A DNA stretch of 23,256 nt from Ectocarpus siliculosus (taxonomy: Eukaryota > Sar > Phaeophyceae > Ectocarpales > Ectocarpaceae): contig FN648495.1 in assembly GCA_000310025.1 (NCBI GenBank), forward strand, positions 19,711 to 42,966, read 5' to 3'. A model generated the notes under the pieces. The model was not told the origin of the DNA. It did not search any database and was given only the letters and a program-made list of their open reading frames with translations. The position numbers and the translations under genes are program-made. This document shows positions 1 through 10,196 of the stretch, in pieces (position 1 is the stretch's first letter; each line of letters opens with the position of its first letter).

Positions 1-249
1 CTGGCTGGCGTTCAGGTTGCTGGTATTTACCACGGTCGTGCTGGTGCCGTGCTTGCCGGTGCTGGTGCTGGTGCTGCCGCCGGTGCCGCCCTTGGTGCTA
101 TCGCTGCCGCCGCCGCCGCCGTCCTTCGTCGGGAAACGGACATTGTTCTTGAACTGTTTCAACAGCCCTTTCATCCTAGGCCCACCAATGGTTCCCACCC
201 GGTGGTGGTAGGACCCGCGGAGCTCGCGGGATCCTACTACGAAGAAAGC
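1..249 (+). CDS. 3' part of an unidentified Gly/Ala-rich exon (partial gene)
   Basis: The frame starting at base 1 is open and enters from before the window. It encodes about 83 residues: a Gly/Ala-rich stretch (roughly residues 12-43) that could be one or two small-residue membrane helices, then RRETDIVLELFQQPF, then a more polar tail ending GSYYEES. The reading frame stays open to about 507, but I end the exon at 249 because GAAGAAAGC is followed at once by GTGAGTC, a good donor, and the downstream translation turns low-complexity. The donor leaves phase 0. I recognise no family. The Ala/Gly run could also be a low-complexity linker. Seen: open frame and donor. Inferred: that it is coding, and the exon end. 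Confidence 0.4.
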
Positions 250-2322
250 GTGAGTCTCGCGCCCGACACGCCACCTCTATTCTCTTCCCCCCCCCTTGAC
301 GCTTTTAAATATTTGTTCCGTAAAGGGGCAGTGATGGTTATGGTGTCCCAACCAACGCCCCTCCCTGCTGGTTACCTATCGTTGGACGGGGGGGGGGGGG
401 GGGATGTGGAAAAAACGAAGACGGTGACAAAAGTCAGGAAAACGAGGAAAGGACGTCAAAGCTGTTCTAGCGTGAGGCACATCATGTCTAGGGGTGTGCT
501 GCTGTAGGTGGATGGAACGGGCTCGGTCGCCACAACACACGAAACTCCACCTCAACGACACAACATTTCGTGCGAAATTCCACCTCACAAACAAAACATG
601 CATGGCTTCGACACTACACACCGACACGGAGGTGAGAAGCTAGACTCCTAAATGTAGCTTGCTGCCACAGCAGTCAGTCTCTCTCCCTCTCGAGTGAAAA
701 TACTTGAGTGAAAATACAGTCCACGTTAGATCAAACACGCAAAACAAAAAACGGAAACAACGTGCGTCTCAGAGGGGTGTTTCTTCACGACAACAAGAGG
801 GAAAGGAGAGGAAGATACGAAGACACGGCCTTCGTCACTGCTGGAGCTGCTACTTCCCGCGTCTAAAGAGCCAATAATTATTCTTGGACCTGTAACGCGC
901 GACAGTATCAAGTGTAGACGGCCGCGACAAAGAGAGGGAACACGCACGTGCCAACGGCTGCCTCTCCCCACAATACCGAAACGTGTACGCTCGTTGTCGA
1001 GTAGAAACGCGCGACAACAACAACGGTCTGCCTTGCTACAAAGGAACAGACATTCTTGCGTTCAATCGGGGGTACAAGAGGAGGATTTGACATCTGTAAA
1101 CATCAATACACACAATCGTTGGGGATAGGATAGCATCTGCTGCCCTTTCAACCCCGGTGCTAACACCGCCTGCGTGCTCGCCATGACGGCGGCTTTAAAG
1201 GCGACGTCCCGAATCATACATGACGAAAAACAATCAGAGTTGGGAGTGACATGAAGCCCGAAAGGTGATGTGTGACATACATTTGCGGCCCGACAATCTG
1301 TCTCGATAGTTCCGTGTGCTGGCATATGTACCAAAAATAAGAAGTCAACTCATTACGCAGCAGCTGACAGCACCGGGGATAAAAAAAACTCGAGCGGCGG
1401 GGCAGAAGCAATACAGACGACGTGGTCTACGGAGACAAGAACATTTCCAGCGCGCCGAGCTCCAAGTGCGGGGGCTGGTACCCTTGCCAACCACTACAGG
1501 TGGAGAGGGCGCGCAACTTGTCGGACCATGCAGCCGTCACATCTGCCTCGAATTTTACTGCAGAAGTGTGTGTGTGTCTGGTGTGTGTGATAAACATCCT
1601 TTAGGGCGGCATAATAATCAATCCCATCACATGCCGCACCTTCCCTGGCCGAAAGCAAACATCACCAAGGGGCCGAGCGGGCTCGACAACGGCTTAGATG
1701 CAAGGATCACCCTAGGCCGCGGTGGTCACCTACACCTATGCTGTTTTCCCTTTTCTCTCTATCTCTCCTCTCTCTTCTCTCTCTGTCGCTCTCGCCCGGC
1801 GCCCAAAGCAGGGAAACGCTGTGCGCCAACTCTTAGAGCTCCCCCCAAAAACAGGGATGTTTTTTTTTCATTTTTCCTTACAAGTTTCACCCAACTCACC
1901 TTTCTCTACCGCCCCCGCCACACCCAAACACCCAAGCCGTTGATTGAAAGCGGCACCACCTCCACGCCACCCTTGTCGAGAACTTTGTCCCCCCCAAGTC
2001 CTCGCGCGCCCGCGCTGTTGTGGATTCTCCAATGGCCCGAATGTGTCTCTTGCACACCTACACCTTCCACCAAACCTCCAAGCTGGAAAGGCTACGTGGC
2101 AGACCGAACGCTCCGCCTCCCTACCTCGTGACCAGTGGAAATCACAGCTACCCTCTGTGTGGCCACGCAGAGGTAGACACGCCGTCAACCACGCGGTGTG
2201 TGTGCCCACAACGCCTATCTAACAGTCCACGTTCTCAGAGAAGGGAAAAAAGGCGCGCAACGCGTGTCAGGGTTTCCAAGGGGGATGTTTCCTAACCGTC
2301 CCCCCCCCTCCCCTTCCCCGAG
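250..2322. other. Non-coding stretch: intron or intergenic
   Basis: No convincing exon was found. It contains a 16-base G homopolymer (388-403), a two-copy direct repeat GAGTGAAAATAC (692-703 and 706-717), and a strong CT-rich tract (about 1741-1795) followed by AG, which resembles a 3' splice region. A 90-nt open segment at about 2080-2170 between AG and GTAGAC is possible but not recognisable. Several ATG-initiated frames here have low-complexity or shadow-like translations. Confidence 0.5.
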
Positions 2323-2390
2323 AGAGCGAGAGACCGGAGGGGCGCCTGCATATAGAGATAACAAGTGTCCTTGTCGGAGTACGCGAAAAG
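2323..2390 (+). CDS. Candidate internal exon, unidentified
   Basis: A branch-like CCTAAC and a C-rich pyrimidine tract (about 2291-2320) precede AG. An open segment follows that ends exactly at AAG|GTGAGC, a strong donor. The frame ending in phase 0 encodes SERPEGRLHIEITSVLVGVR then EK, an ordinary globular or beta-strand-like composition unlike the flanking frames. The acceptor is ambiguous among three overlapping AGs (exon start 2323, 2325 or 2327). The exon could belong to the gene entering at base 1, whose donor is also phase 0, or to another gene. No family is recognised and no partner exon has been placed. Confidence 0.35.
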
Positions 2391-4141
2391 GTGAGCTACA
2401 AGGAGGGTCGATTGTGGTTATGGCTATGATTCGTTGGCTGGATCAAAGCGAATGGATCAAGCTATGTTTTCGAGCAGCTGTGCATCCGAGGAACCCCCCC
2501 CGAAATCGGGACCTCGTGATTGTTGCCATCTCGCTCATTCTGGGGTGCGAACGCCATGTTGGGTCACATACACACGAGAAACGCTACGGGCACAGCCGCG
2601 CCACCGCAATTATTGAAGCTTCACGAGCTGCCGCGTGTTGCAGCGTTGCTAGGCAAGGGCCCGCTTTTCGCGCAACAGAGTTGCCGCTATCTGAGAGAGA
2701 TAAAAAGGGGGTCAGAGGGCAAACACGACGGACGCCAAACCCCTTTTGCCCCGCTCTGGAGGGCGGGCGCTCTGTAGACAGGCTGGCCGCCGCGTGGCTA
2801 GCAAGCAGTGTGCACCTTTGCGACAGCCTTCCTTCTTACAGCTGCGCCTCTTCCAAACGACCACAAGAGCCAGACCCGCGTGTTGATGACGGTCTTGGAA
2901 AATGCATACGAGTGTACATGCGTAACCGGCGCGCGGTGTGCCCGACGAAGGTACATTATAGGCACATAGAATCATTAGTAACAAACGATAGGGTCCGACT
3001 CTGTCCTCTGGGCTCAACAGCAGCTTCGTTGGTTTTAAGGTAGAAAATGTCCATGCAGCAGCCACTGAACTACCCGTGCCTACTGCTATTTCCAGCGGCG
3101 CTACTGTTTTCTCATTATATGCGGCTATTCCCAAATAGCTTGCGACGTCGTTTTACTCACCTGTGGGGTAGATGTGTATGTGTCTGCTGTGTGGCAAAGC
3201 ATAACCACGTCGTACAATTCCCAGCGTTTTTCATTTCCGACGATAGGAACTACTGCTGTAGTCGTCATGCACGCATGCATTTGCAAGCCAGTTGTGTTAT
3301 GCGGGTTTTGAGACGGTGGTTTCGGATGACGGGTAAGTTGCGACCGACCCATCAGTCAGGCATGTGAAGTACTGCGTGGTACATTCTCATTAGCGTGGTG
3401 CTGGTGGCTGTACTGCTGTGCACTGTGATGTGCCGACTTTGCTTGCCAACAATACTGCTATTTGTAGCTTCGATTTGCTGTCGAAAGTTTTTGCCTGCTG
3501 TACTCGGTTGCACTTCTACCTGCTGTACTCGGTTGCACGATTACAGCAGTAATGCACGCCGGGTAATCTGTTGCGCGGTAGCTTTCAGTGCCCGTCGATA
3601 CCCTATTCGAAGTAGATGCCTTTTGGCTTAGCATGGCCTCAGGAGTATGCCGATTTTTACGAGAGCGCAGGATCGAGGTCGGCATCCACCTAGACTAATT
3701 TTAGAGAATGAAGCAACACGAAGACGAAACAGCAGCCGGACATCTTATACGCCAAGAGAAGTAGCGGCTCATGTTCACGGGAGATTACTCAAGATGGAAC
3801 TACGGATAGATTGTAGCAGTAAGAGAGTGAAGAAAGCTTGTCACGGCCATGAAAAAATACCAAGTACATACATGCACTGCGTAAAGTAAACCAGGCTTCA
3901 AAGGTTTGAGATACTTTCGGGTTGTCACGATCCCCCCTGAAACCGTAGCCGGTGCTGCTTGCTGCACCAGTCTAGTGTCACTGTTCGAGATGCGATCTAA
4001 GGTAGTCTGCCGAGCTGTCCTCCCTATGCTGTGTTCACCTCTTGCTCCCCATGGTCGTTATTTTGCAAGCGCTGAACAAACTGTTCGCTCCCACCCGTGG
4101 CGCGCTTCTTGCCGTTTATTGCTGCGTTTTTTTTCTCTTAG
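2391..4141. other. Non-coding stretch upstream of the NDUFA8-like gene
   Basis: No supported coding exon. A strong donor-like GTAAGT at 3333 could end a 5' untranslated or first exon of the gene that resumes at 4142, giving an intron of about 0.8 kb; this is inference. The last 30 bases before 4142 are pyrimidine-rich with an eight-T run and end in TTAG, a good acceptor. A 281-codon open frame at 2198-3043 looks compositionally random. Confidence 0.45.
3494..3538. repeat. Two-copy 20-bp direct repeat, 25-bp period
   Basis: CCTGCTGTACTCGGTTGCAC occurs perfectly at 3494-3513 and 3519-3538, separated by TTCTA. Nearby bases (3395-3630) hold further CTGCTGTA-like words, so this is the best-preserved part of a local repetitive patch. 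Confidence 0.85.
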
Positions 4142-6706
4142 GCCACCGAACTCAAGGATAACATGGGCGAGGAGGACATGCCGTTCCCGTCAGCCACAAG
4201 AGATGTGCTCATCTCTACAGCAAAGCTTTTGGGTGAAGTTTCATTTTTGAGCCATTGCGGTGACAAGCCGACGCAACCAAGCAGTCGTCCACTGGCGCTG
4301 CGCAAGGCCATGACGCCGAGGACTCCTGAAAATCTAGTCCGATTCTTGCAGAGAATGCCGGTGGTGATCTTGCTCCAAGAAGTCAAGGCAGTCGAAAATA
4401 TGATGAAATTTGCGGGGCTCCGTATCTGTGGACTAGGGAAGAGACCAGCTCCATAAAAGGAGTGTCGTAACCCCCTCCCCCGCCCTCAATGGTCTAACGA
4501 CTACGGCATGCACGGCTATGGGCAAACCTCACCCCCCCTCCAACGCCCCCCCCCCTGCTTGGAAACCCTTTCTGATAGGCTCGAGCTGCGTGGATGAGAA
4601 CCTTGCGTTTACCAAGTGCAAGGCAGAAAACTCAGACCCGGAGGCTTGCATGAAGCTCGGTGTGGCCGTGTTGGAGTGCACCAGTAAAGTGTGAGTAAAG
4701 CGAACAGAACAGGTGGTAGGTTGGGCTAGGCTCATGATACCTCTCAGTCTCAAGTTGTCAACGAAAGTGTGAGTCAAGCGAAGATGACAGGTGGGGGGTA
4801 GGGCTAGGCTTACGATACCTCTCGCTCTGTTTCAGGGGAAGGGTTAGTATAGCAATGATAGCAGTGGTAAGTAGTATAGGGCTCATTTTACCTCTCAGTC
4901 GCAAGTTGGCAAGGCAATGTGTGTAGAGCATTCTTCTAGATAACAGGTGCAAGGTAGGTCTAGGCTCATGATACCTCTCACTCTGAAATTGTGAAGGAAG
5001 ATGTGTGTAAAGCAAAAGTAACAGGTGCGTAAGCAAATGCTAGGCTCATGTTACCTCTCGCCTTCAAGTTTTCAATGACGGTTTGAGAAAAACAACGAAA
5101 CTAAGTAGGGGCTCATGATTCCTCCAGCTCTTAGTCTCAAGTTGTCGAGGACTCCGCTCCGCACCATCACAAACATCAGTGGCGTTTTCGTCAACCCGCG
5201 AGACAGAAGCAGCAGTGCCTTCGTCTTATCCCGCGGAGGTAGTGCTTCCGTTCGTGCAAAGCGACTGGGTCTGAAAGCGCTTTTGCACGGTGGTGGGCCG
5301 CCGTGCGAAGTCCCGCGTTTGAGCGGCGGCGGGGGCGTTTCGTTTGGGACTTGCGCTTTCATCGCCACACCTCTGTACGCAACGCGATTGTTATTTGGTT
5401 CTGGTGTGTCGTGTGGTGTTATTTCGCCATATTTTCTTTCTCGTGATGTGTTGATCTGAGCGTCATTTGCTCATGTCCTACCCCGTTGTCTGTTGTTACG
5501 AAACAGCATACTCTACAACGGCCGTGTGGCACGATGAATCATGACCCCCCCCCCTCCTGAGCAAACATAGCCAACATAGCCAGGAAGAAGATGGTAGCTG
5601 TACTGGGACATAAGAAGTGGGTTGATAGCCTGGGAAGTGATGCCGATAGGATAGATGGGCTGGGGGAAATGTTTTTGAGCGACCTTTGGCAAACGATTGG
5701 CCATCAGTGATCGGTCCTGTGGGAACAATGCTCCGTCCTCTCGAGGACGAGTGGTCAATGGTCTAACCGCTAAGGCATGAGTACCCCTTCCCCACCCTGA
5801 CCAAACGCAAGGATGATGACCAGCTTCTGGTGGATCCTTGTGAAACGTAGCCTGGGCCGACGAAAACCCGGCGTGTATCACTCCGTCCCGTCGTCCTAGG
5901 GCTGCAACGTCAATGGTCTAACGACGACGGCATGCGTTTTACATGAGTACCCCCCCCCCCCTCCCCCCCCTGAGAAAGTTTCGTCCCTCCTCGCTGGCGT
6001 GGACCGCGGGCGACGTCTCCCTCCATTTCATCAACCTCTCGGTGTTTTTTTTTTTTTGTGCCGGTCCGCCACACCAACGCCTCTACCTTTTCTGGCTGCA
6101 GGCTCCACGCGGATGCGGGCTTTAGGGACTTCGCAGGTCTGCGCGACCGGCGGTAACCGGCCTTTTCCCCTCACGTACGTTTTTGTTGTGCTCTCTCCGC
6201 TTGGTCCAAATTTCTCCCCGAGATTGGATGGCCGGACGGGAAATTTTCTCGCTAGTCTTTTTGCCGTCCCCCGGAAAGGGCCGTGTGCGTGTACCACTGT
6301 CCTTTCATCCACATCCATGGATAAGGAGATACTCAAAAAACACGATCGGCGCCGCAAAACAAATACAACTGTTGAAGTTGTACGGTGTGCATTTTTATCG
6401 ACAGGTATTGCCCACGCCTCTGTTCCCCCCCTCCCGACCCTTCTCTCTCGTGTGACATCTTCAGGTCTGCTCCTTCCAACAACAAACTTCTCGTTCCACG
6501 CAAGCTAATTAGATTGACCGTTTGCCCCCCCCCTCCCCCCGCCTCCCACTTCCGAAATCCGGCGGCTGTGATACAGACTGTCGACCGTCACGTCCAAGTG
6601 CCCGACAGAATTCGAAGCGTTCCGGAAATGCATGGACAAGTCGCAAATGAACTTCGGCATGTGTCGAAACTTAGAGAAGGCCCTTCACGACGCATATTTC
6701 GCCTAG
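4142..6706 (+). CDS. NDUFA8: NDUFA8-like subunit of mitochondrial complex I (twin CHCH), 3 exons
   Basis: Exons 4142-4232, 4579-4690 and 6577-6706, stop TAG at 6704-6706. Junction 1 is phase 1 (TTG G|GTGAAG to GATAG|GC TCG) and junction 2 is phase 2 (AAA GT|GTGAGT to ATACAG|A CTG); both splice in frame. The product is 103 residues from the Met at 4163, like the roughly 106-residue plant homologues, or longer if an upstream exon supplies the start, since the frame is open to the acceptor at 4141. Exon 2 carries a CX9C pair (C-VDENLAFTK-C) and a second pair (C-MKLGVAVLE-C) around KAENSDPEA; exon 3 carries C-PTEFEAFRK-C, then X10 and C. This spacing is typical of NDUFA8, an accessory subunit imported to the intermembrane space and oxidised by the Mia40 relay. 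The fourth Cys of the second CHCH is absent: Ala is there and the protein stops at AYFA. Intron 2 is 1.9 kb and full of repeats. Confidence 0.85.
4486..4555 (+). repeat. Dispersed SINE-like repeat, copy A
   Basis: Core TCAATGGTCTAACGACTACG followed by GCATGCACGGCTATG and C-rich runs, including ten Cs just before 4556. It lies in intron 1 of the NDUFA8-like gene, same strand. It matches copies C and E almost exactly over the core. Confidence 0.75.
4691..5145 (+). repeat. Degenerate tandem array, six units of 67-83 bp, carrying splice-like signals
   Basis: The landmark CTCATGATACCTCTC recurs in variant form at 4731, 4809, 4882, 4965, 5045 and 5112 (spacings 78, 73, 83, 80, 67). Each unit reads donor-like GTGTGAGTAAAGCG, then AGGTGGTAGG, then GGCTCATGATACCTCTCAG, then TCTCAAGTTGTC. 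The first unit begins at the authentic donor of exon 2 of the NDUFA8-like gene, so the exon-intron boundary appears to have been included in the duplication. Later units keep GTGTGAGTCAAGCG, GTGTGTAGAGC and GTGTGTAAAGC in place of the donor. Units are diverged, so the array is not recent. Confidence 0.85.
5690..5785 (+). repeat. Dispersed SINE-like repeat, copy B (long form)
   Basis: Contains GTGGGAACAATGCTCCGTCC, then TCTCGAGGACGAGTGGTCAA, then TGGTCTAACCGCTAAGGCAT and GAGTACCCC. The reverse complement of 12064-12180 (copy D) aligns along the whole length, starting from CGATTGGCCATC. The TGGTCTAACCGCTAAGGC segment resembles the D-arm/A-box of a class II tRNA. It lies in intron 2 of the NDUFA8-like gene. 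Confidence 0.75.
5850..5971 (+). repeat. Dispersed SINE-like repeat, copy C
   Basis: Core CAATGGTCTAACGACGACGG (from about 5911), then GCATGC, TTTACATGAGTAC and a C12-T-C8 tract. Upstream ACCCGGCGTG and CTCCGTCCCG are shared with the upstream flank of copy E at 19405-19440. It follows copy B by about 150 bp, so the two may be tandem insertions. It lies in intron 2 of the NDUFA8-like gene. Confidence 0.75.
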
Positions 6707-9573
6707 TAGTACGATCGGCTGGGATAGGCCTATCGAGGCGATTGTGCGGACGAAGGAGGGAGAAGAGGAGAGGCACCTCTGCCTAGGGATGGATGGCTTG
6801 GCGTGCTTTCGGGCGTTGGCGAGATTCTACTATTTAGTAGTCATGTCGGCGCCACAGCTTTTGTTGGATGTTGGAGGGGCCCGAAGGACGGGGGCGTTGT
6901 CCCGACTTTGTTTCCCTCGTCCGGGTTTGGATGTCTTGCTTGGACGAGAGGGAGGGGGTGGGTAAGCACCAGGCACGTTTGTTGCCAAACGAGAAACACA
7001 TGTGGGCAAAAAGAAGGTGTGCGCAGTCGCTGGATTTGCATGCCTTGTATTCTCCGCCATTCGTTACACCCAATACGGGTATTGCCAGTTTGGTTACTTG
7101 CGGTGTGCGATAGGTGTGGCTCAATGGACGTGATGCCCGTTGCCGGCAGACCCCGCCACGTGTGTTTCCGTTGGAGGAAGCTGCTAAGGTTCACGATACG
7201 TAAAGTGCTTGCATGGTTATTCCTCGCACAAGAAACAAGCTTGGGTAGTTTGTTGCCGTGTTCCTGTGTCTGTGTGCTGATGTTGCATGGAGTCTTTCCC
7301 AGTGCACGTGATTCCATTGCATGGAGCAACACAGCCCCGTACAACGAATAACACGTGGAACACGCATTTACGTGCGAACGGACGGACACACACGGCGTGG
7401 TTCTCAATGTTTTTTTCCCCCACCGACCCAAGCTGGAGTTGCTGGTTGGTTTGTTCGGCGGTCCCGCGACTTTCATTCACGAGGTGTTCGCGTGGTTCGT
7501 GTGTTGCTGAATGTCTCAAAGCGCCAACACAACAAAAAACTCCAACATTATACAGGCCTGTTTCTCGTAAGGGACGAGCAGGACCGCACGCCAAAAGCCA
7601 CGGGCGCTATTCGGACAACCACCTAAAAGCGTTTGGTTGGATTTTTCGATTTTTCGAACAGGATTCACTGGGATATGATGGTGTCGACTCCCCGCCCATC
7701 AACAGGCCCGCCCACCTTTCTATGTGAAAAGCTCTTCGGCGCGTAAGTTGCGTATTTTCCTTGCACGAGAGGAGAGGCCTCACTACTATCTAGCCGTAAA
7801 TTTACGCGAAGATCGGTAGAAAACGGTAGGCTATTCGTTCAGTACATACATCCACCATGACCAGATACATCGCACACGGGAAAGTCAACGACAGCGAAAC
7901 AAAAAGTAGTTCGTCTTAAATATTCAAACAGCGAAAGACTAACCAGTGGAGATAATACCTCGACAGCTGTCGGATGTGTTGAAGTTATTGTTATTGCAGC
8001 AGTGACGAAGTTATTGCTGTGGGGACAACGAGTGGGTGTTTTCGATCTCCGTAGCCCCCTCTGTACTCCGTACACGGGTAATGGTTTCACGGAGCCCCCA
8101 GATGAGGTCTGGAATTTGGGAAGTGCGGCGGAACTCTCTTGCTCGGCCTGCTGATGTGCTCTGCACGCACTTGCCACAGCCTAGCGCAGCTAGCCGCCGC
8201 CCCCGCCCCCGCAGCATAGCAGCTGGGCGACGCGCGACCAGGGGCCAGGAGAGTTCATCTTGTCCAGGAACGCCAGAGGCGGCAGTGAAGGCAACAACAG
8301 TGGGCGCAGGTATTGGGTGAGCTGAAGCAAAGCTACAGCAGCAACAGTGAAGCAAGTACATTGTCTACAATTTGTACATCATTGCATATCTCGAATGGGT
8401 AGTCTTTCTGTTTGTGTTTATATTATTCCTTAAATCATTGCACACCAAGATCACCATGGTCACAGGTGACAGAATTCTTACATATCCTGTCAGTTCATCC
8501 TCCCGTCATCGCAGAGTTATGACCGCGAGAGGTCCCACCGGTACTTAAGGAAACCACACAACCGCGTACAGCTCCTACCGGACTCCGATTCTCACCTGTA
8601 ATGCTTGTCCTCACTTCACTTACTTGCGACTTTTCCATTTGAACGTTCAAACCACAGCACAGCAGCGAAACACCAGCCAAGGTTGTCACGTCCGCTTGGC
8701 GCTTCTGTTGTTGAGACGCGCCTGCTACGCCTGCGATGACGCTACACATCGGTATTGTGCGTGATGACACAAGCTGTATGTTTTCTTGTGCTAATGGGGG
8801 AGAATCTCATGGGAAACCTCAACGAATTACCATATACTCGAGTGCACAGCAGTTTCATCCGCACGCAGCTTTGACCTGCAGTAGTTCGCGGATTGGACAG
8901 AGAGGCAGGAACGAGGTCTGATGGTTTTCAGTGTTTGTGGGATTGGGAGCGTGAACCCAGCTGTTGTGGTTCAAGTCAAGCCCACTCGCCATTGTGAGAT
9001 GGTTCAATGGCCGTCGAGTGTATCTGTATGCCCACAGGTAAGCACTAAATATTTACCCCACGCCGGTGCTTGGTGTTCATTTTCCAATGGCCTTCGCGAC
9101 GACGATTAGGCTTGGTTATAGTAGGCGGTACGGGGTTGGGGTTAGTGTTAGGGATTAGAATCCCCGGGCTCTATTTCATGGAGTAAGTTTAAAATCCTCC
9201 CGAAGGTGATCCTTACATGCCGTAGTTGCCGGAGACGTTCTGTTGTGCTAAATAGCGGGGCGCCCCCGTTCCCTGCTGGGCATGTGTTTGCTGGCGGTCT
9301 CGCCGGTAGGCTGGGCATGTGTTCACCTGGGATGGATATGGCGAAAACACACAGCTAAAATCAAGCCGTCGGCATGCATCGAGCCCCCTACCCCGATGGA
9401 GCGGCCGGGCTAAGCACTACACCGAACTCAAACCGCTACCTCGAGTGCAAAAGAGGGAATGAGGCGTCTGCCAGTATAAAAGCTTTCGGTTTTCCCACGT
9501 CCCAACCGGTGCATGGTTTTCTGTGTCCCCTGCCAATGGACCGTCTACAGTAGTAGATGTGTTTTTTTCGCAG
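6707..9573. other. Long stretch without a supported gene
   Basis: It begins with the 3' flank of the NDUFA8-like gene. No exon with convincing composition and flanking splice sites was found. Two weak possibilities were noted: an open segment ending at a good donor CCCACAG|GTAAGC near 9039, and overlapping open frames on both strands at 8011-8361. A 211-codon minus-strand frame at 6841-7476 has no recognisable motif. A degenerate GGGGTTAGTGTTAGGG at about 9134-9152 is telomere-like only by chance. Confidence 0.45.
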
Positions 9574-9600
9574 CTTGGAGGTTCCGGTCCTCTCCATGTG
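9574..9600 (+). CDS. Possible 27-nt microexon
   Basis: A seven-T tract and CGCAG form a strong acceptor ending at 9573, and GTAAGTTCCC forms a consensus donor at 9601. The 27 bases between are a multiple of three and open in all three forward frames (for example LGGSGPLHV). No neighbouring exon was identified, so this rests only on the two splice signals. Confidence 0.25.
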
Positions 9601-9711
9601 GTAAGTTCCCACAGTTGCGTTGTTCCCCTTCAAAAAGCGGCATTGCTGTTTCTGGCACACCGCTACTGTTGTACAACGGGTTCTGGAAAAAATAGTCTCC
9701 TGCTACTATGA

Positions 9712-9741
9712 GACCACCACCAAGACCACCACCACCACCAC
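9712..9741. repeat. (ACC)n simple repeat
   Basis: About ten ACC/AAG-type triplets, interrupted once by AAG: ACCACCACCAAG then ACCACCACCACCACCACC. A short microsatellite with no sign of being coding. Confidence 0.8.
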
Positions 9742-9968
9742 GCATTGCGGTATCACACCTTGGGGGAATGACCCCCTGACGTCCCCGCTGTCAGGCCCTA
9801 AATTTTTCTCTTGGTTTACTCCGGTAGAGATCCTTGGCACTACCGGGCTGGCCCCCGGTGTGGTATTTCCTTCCTCTTCCTGTGTTGCGGACGGCGTAAA
9901 TCTCGTTCTGCGGTCCCTAATCCAGGAGACCCCGGGCAGGCGTAGCGCCTACCGCCCACCCTAGCGCC

Positions 9969-10196
9969 GCCGGACTTCCCCTCCTTCTCTCCCTTTCCTA
10001 AGAGGGCTCGCAGCAGGTCCAACAGCTGCTGAACTTGGCTCGGGAGGCCCGACACTTTACCCTCCAGCTCGTTGAGTAGCAAGACAGGGTCAACGAGCTG
10101 GGGGGCAAAGTGTCAGGCCTCTCGAGCCAAGTTGAGCAGCTGTCGGGCCTGCTGCGAGCCGCCTTAGGAAAGGGAGAGAAGGAGGGGGAGTCCGGC
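9969..10196. repeat. Long imperfect inverted repeat: 107-bp arms, 14-bp loop
   Basis: The left arm (9969-10075) starts GCCGGACTTCCCCTCCTTCT and the right arm (10090-10196) ends as its near reverse complement, GGAGGGGGAGTCCGGC. The loop is GTAGCAAGACAGGG. Each arm, read outward from the centre, encodes a similar peptide. Minus strand, left arm: LLNELEGKVSGLPSQVQQLL. Plus strand, right arm: VNELGGKVSGLSSQVEQLSG. Both continue with LLRAxLGKGEKEG. This heptad-like, coiled-coil-like sequence in both directions suggests a palindromic duplication of part of a mobile-element ORF. The element itself is not identified, and the arms carry mismatches. Confidence 0.85.

Noticed and set aside
1316-2131. 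271-codon plus-strand open frame
   Set aside because: It spans CT-rich low-complexity DNA, and the translation is Ser/Leu/Pro-rich because of that bias.
2198-3043. 281-codon plus-strand open frame
   Set aside because: Composition looks random, there are no motifs, it overlaps the better-supported exon at 2323-2390 in another frame, and the GC-rich sequence makes long chance frames likely.
5115-5459. 114-codon frame directly after the tandem array, as the continuation of the NDUFA8-like protein
   Set aside because: It has no CHCH cysteines, whereas the exon at 6577-6706 gives the expected second CHCH in exact phase.
6841-7476. 211-codon minus-strand open frame
   Set aside because: No motif, no splice context, and other long frames overlap it on both strands, which fits chance.
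8011-8361. Coding region suggested by open frames on both strands
   Set aside because: Several frames look mildly protein-like, but stops interrupt each one, no splice pair frames an exon and no family motif appears.
9131-9160. Telomere-like GGGGTTAGTGTTAGGG
   Set aside because: Only two to three degenerate units; not enough for an interstitial telomeric array.
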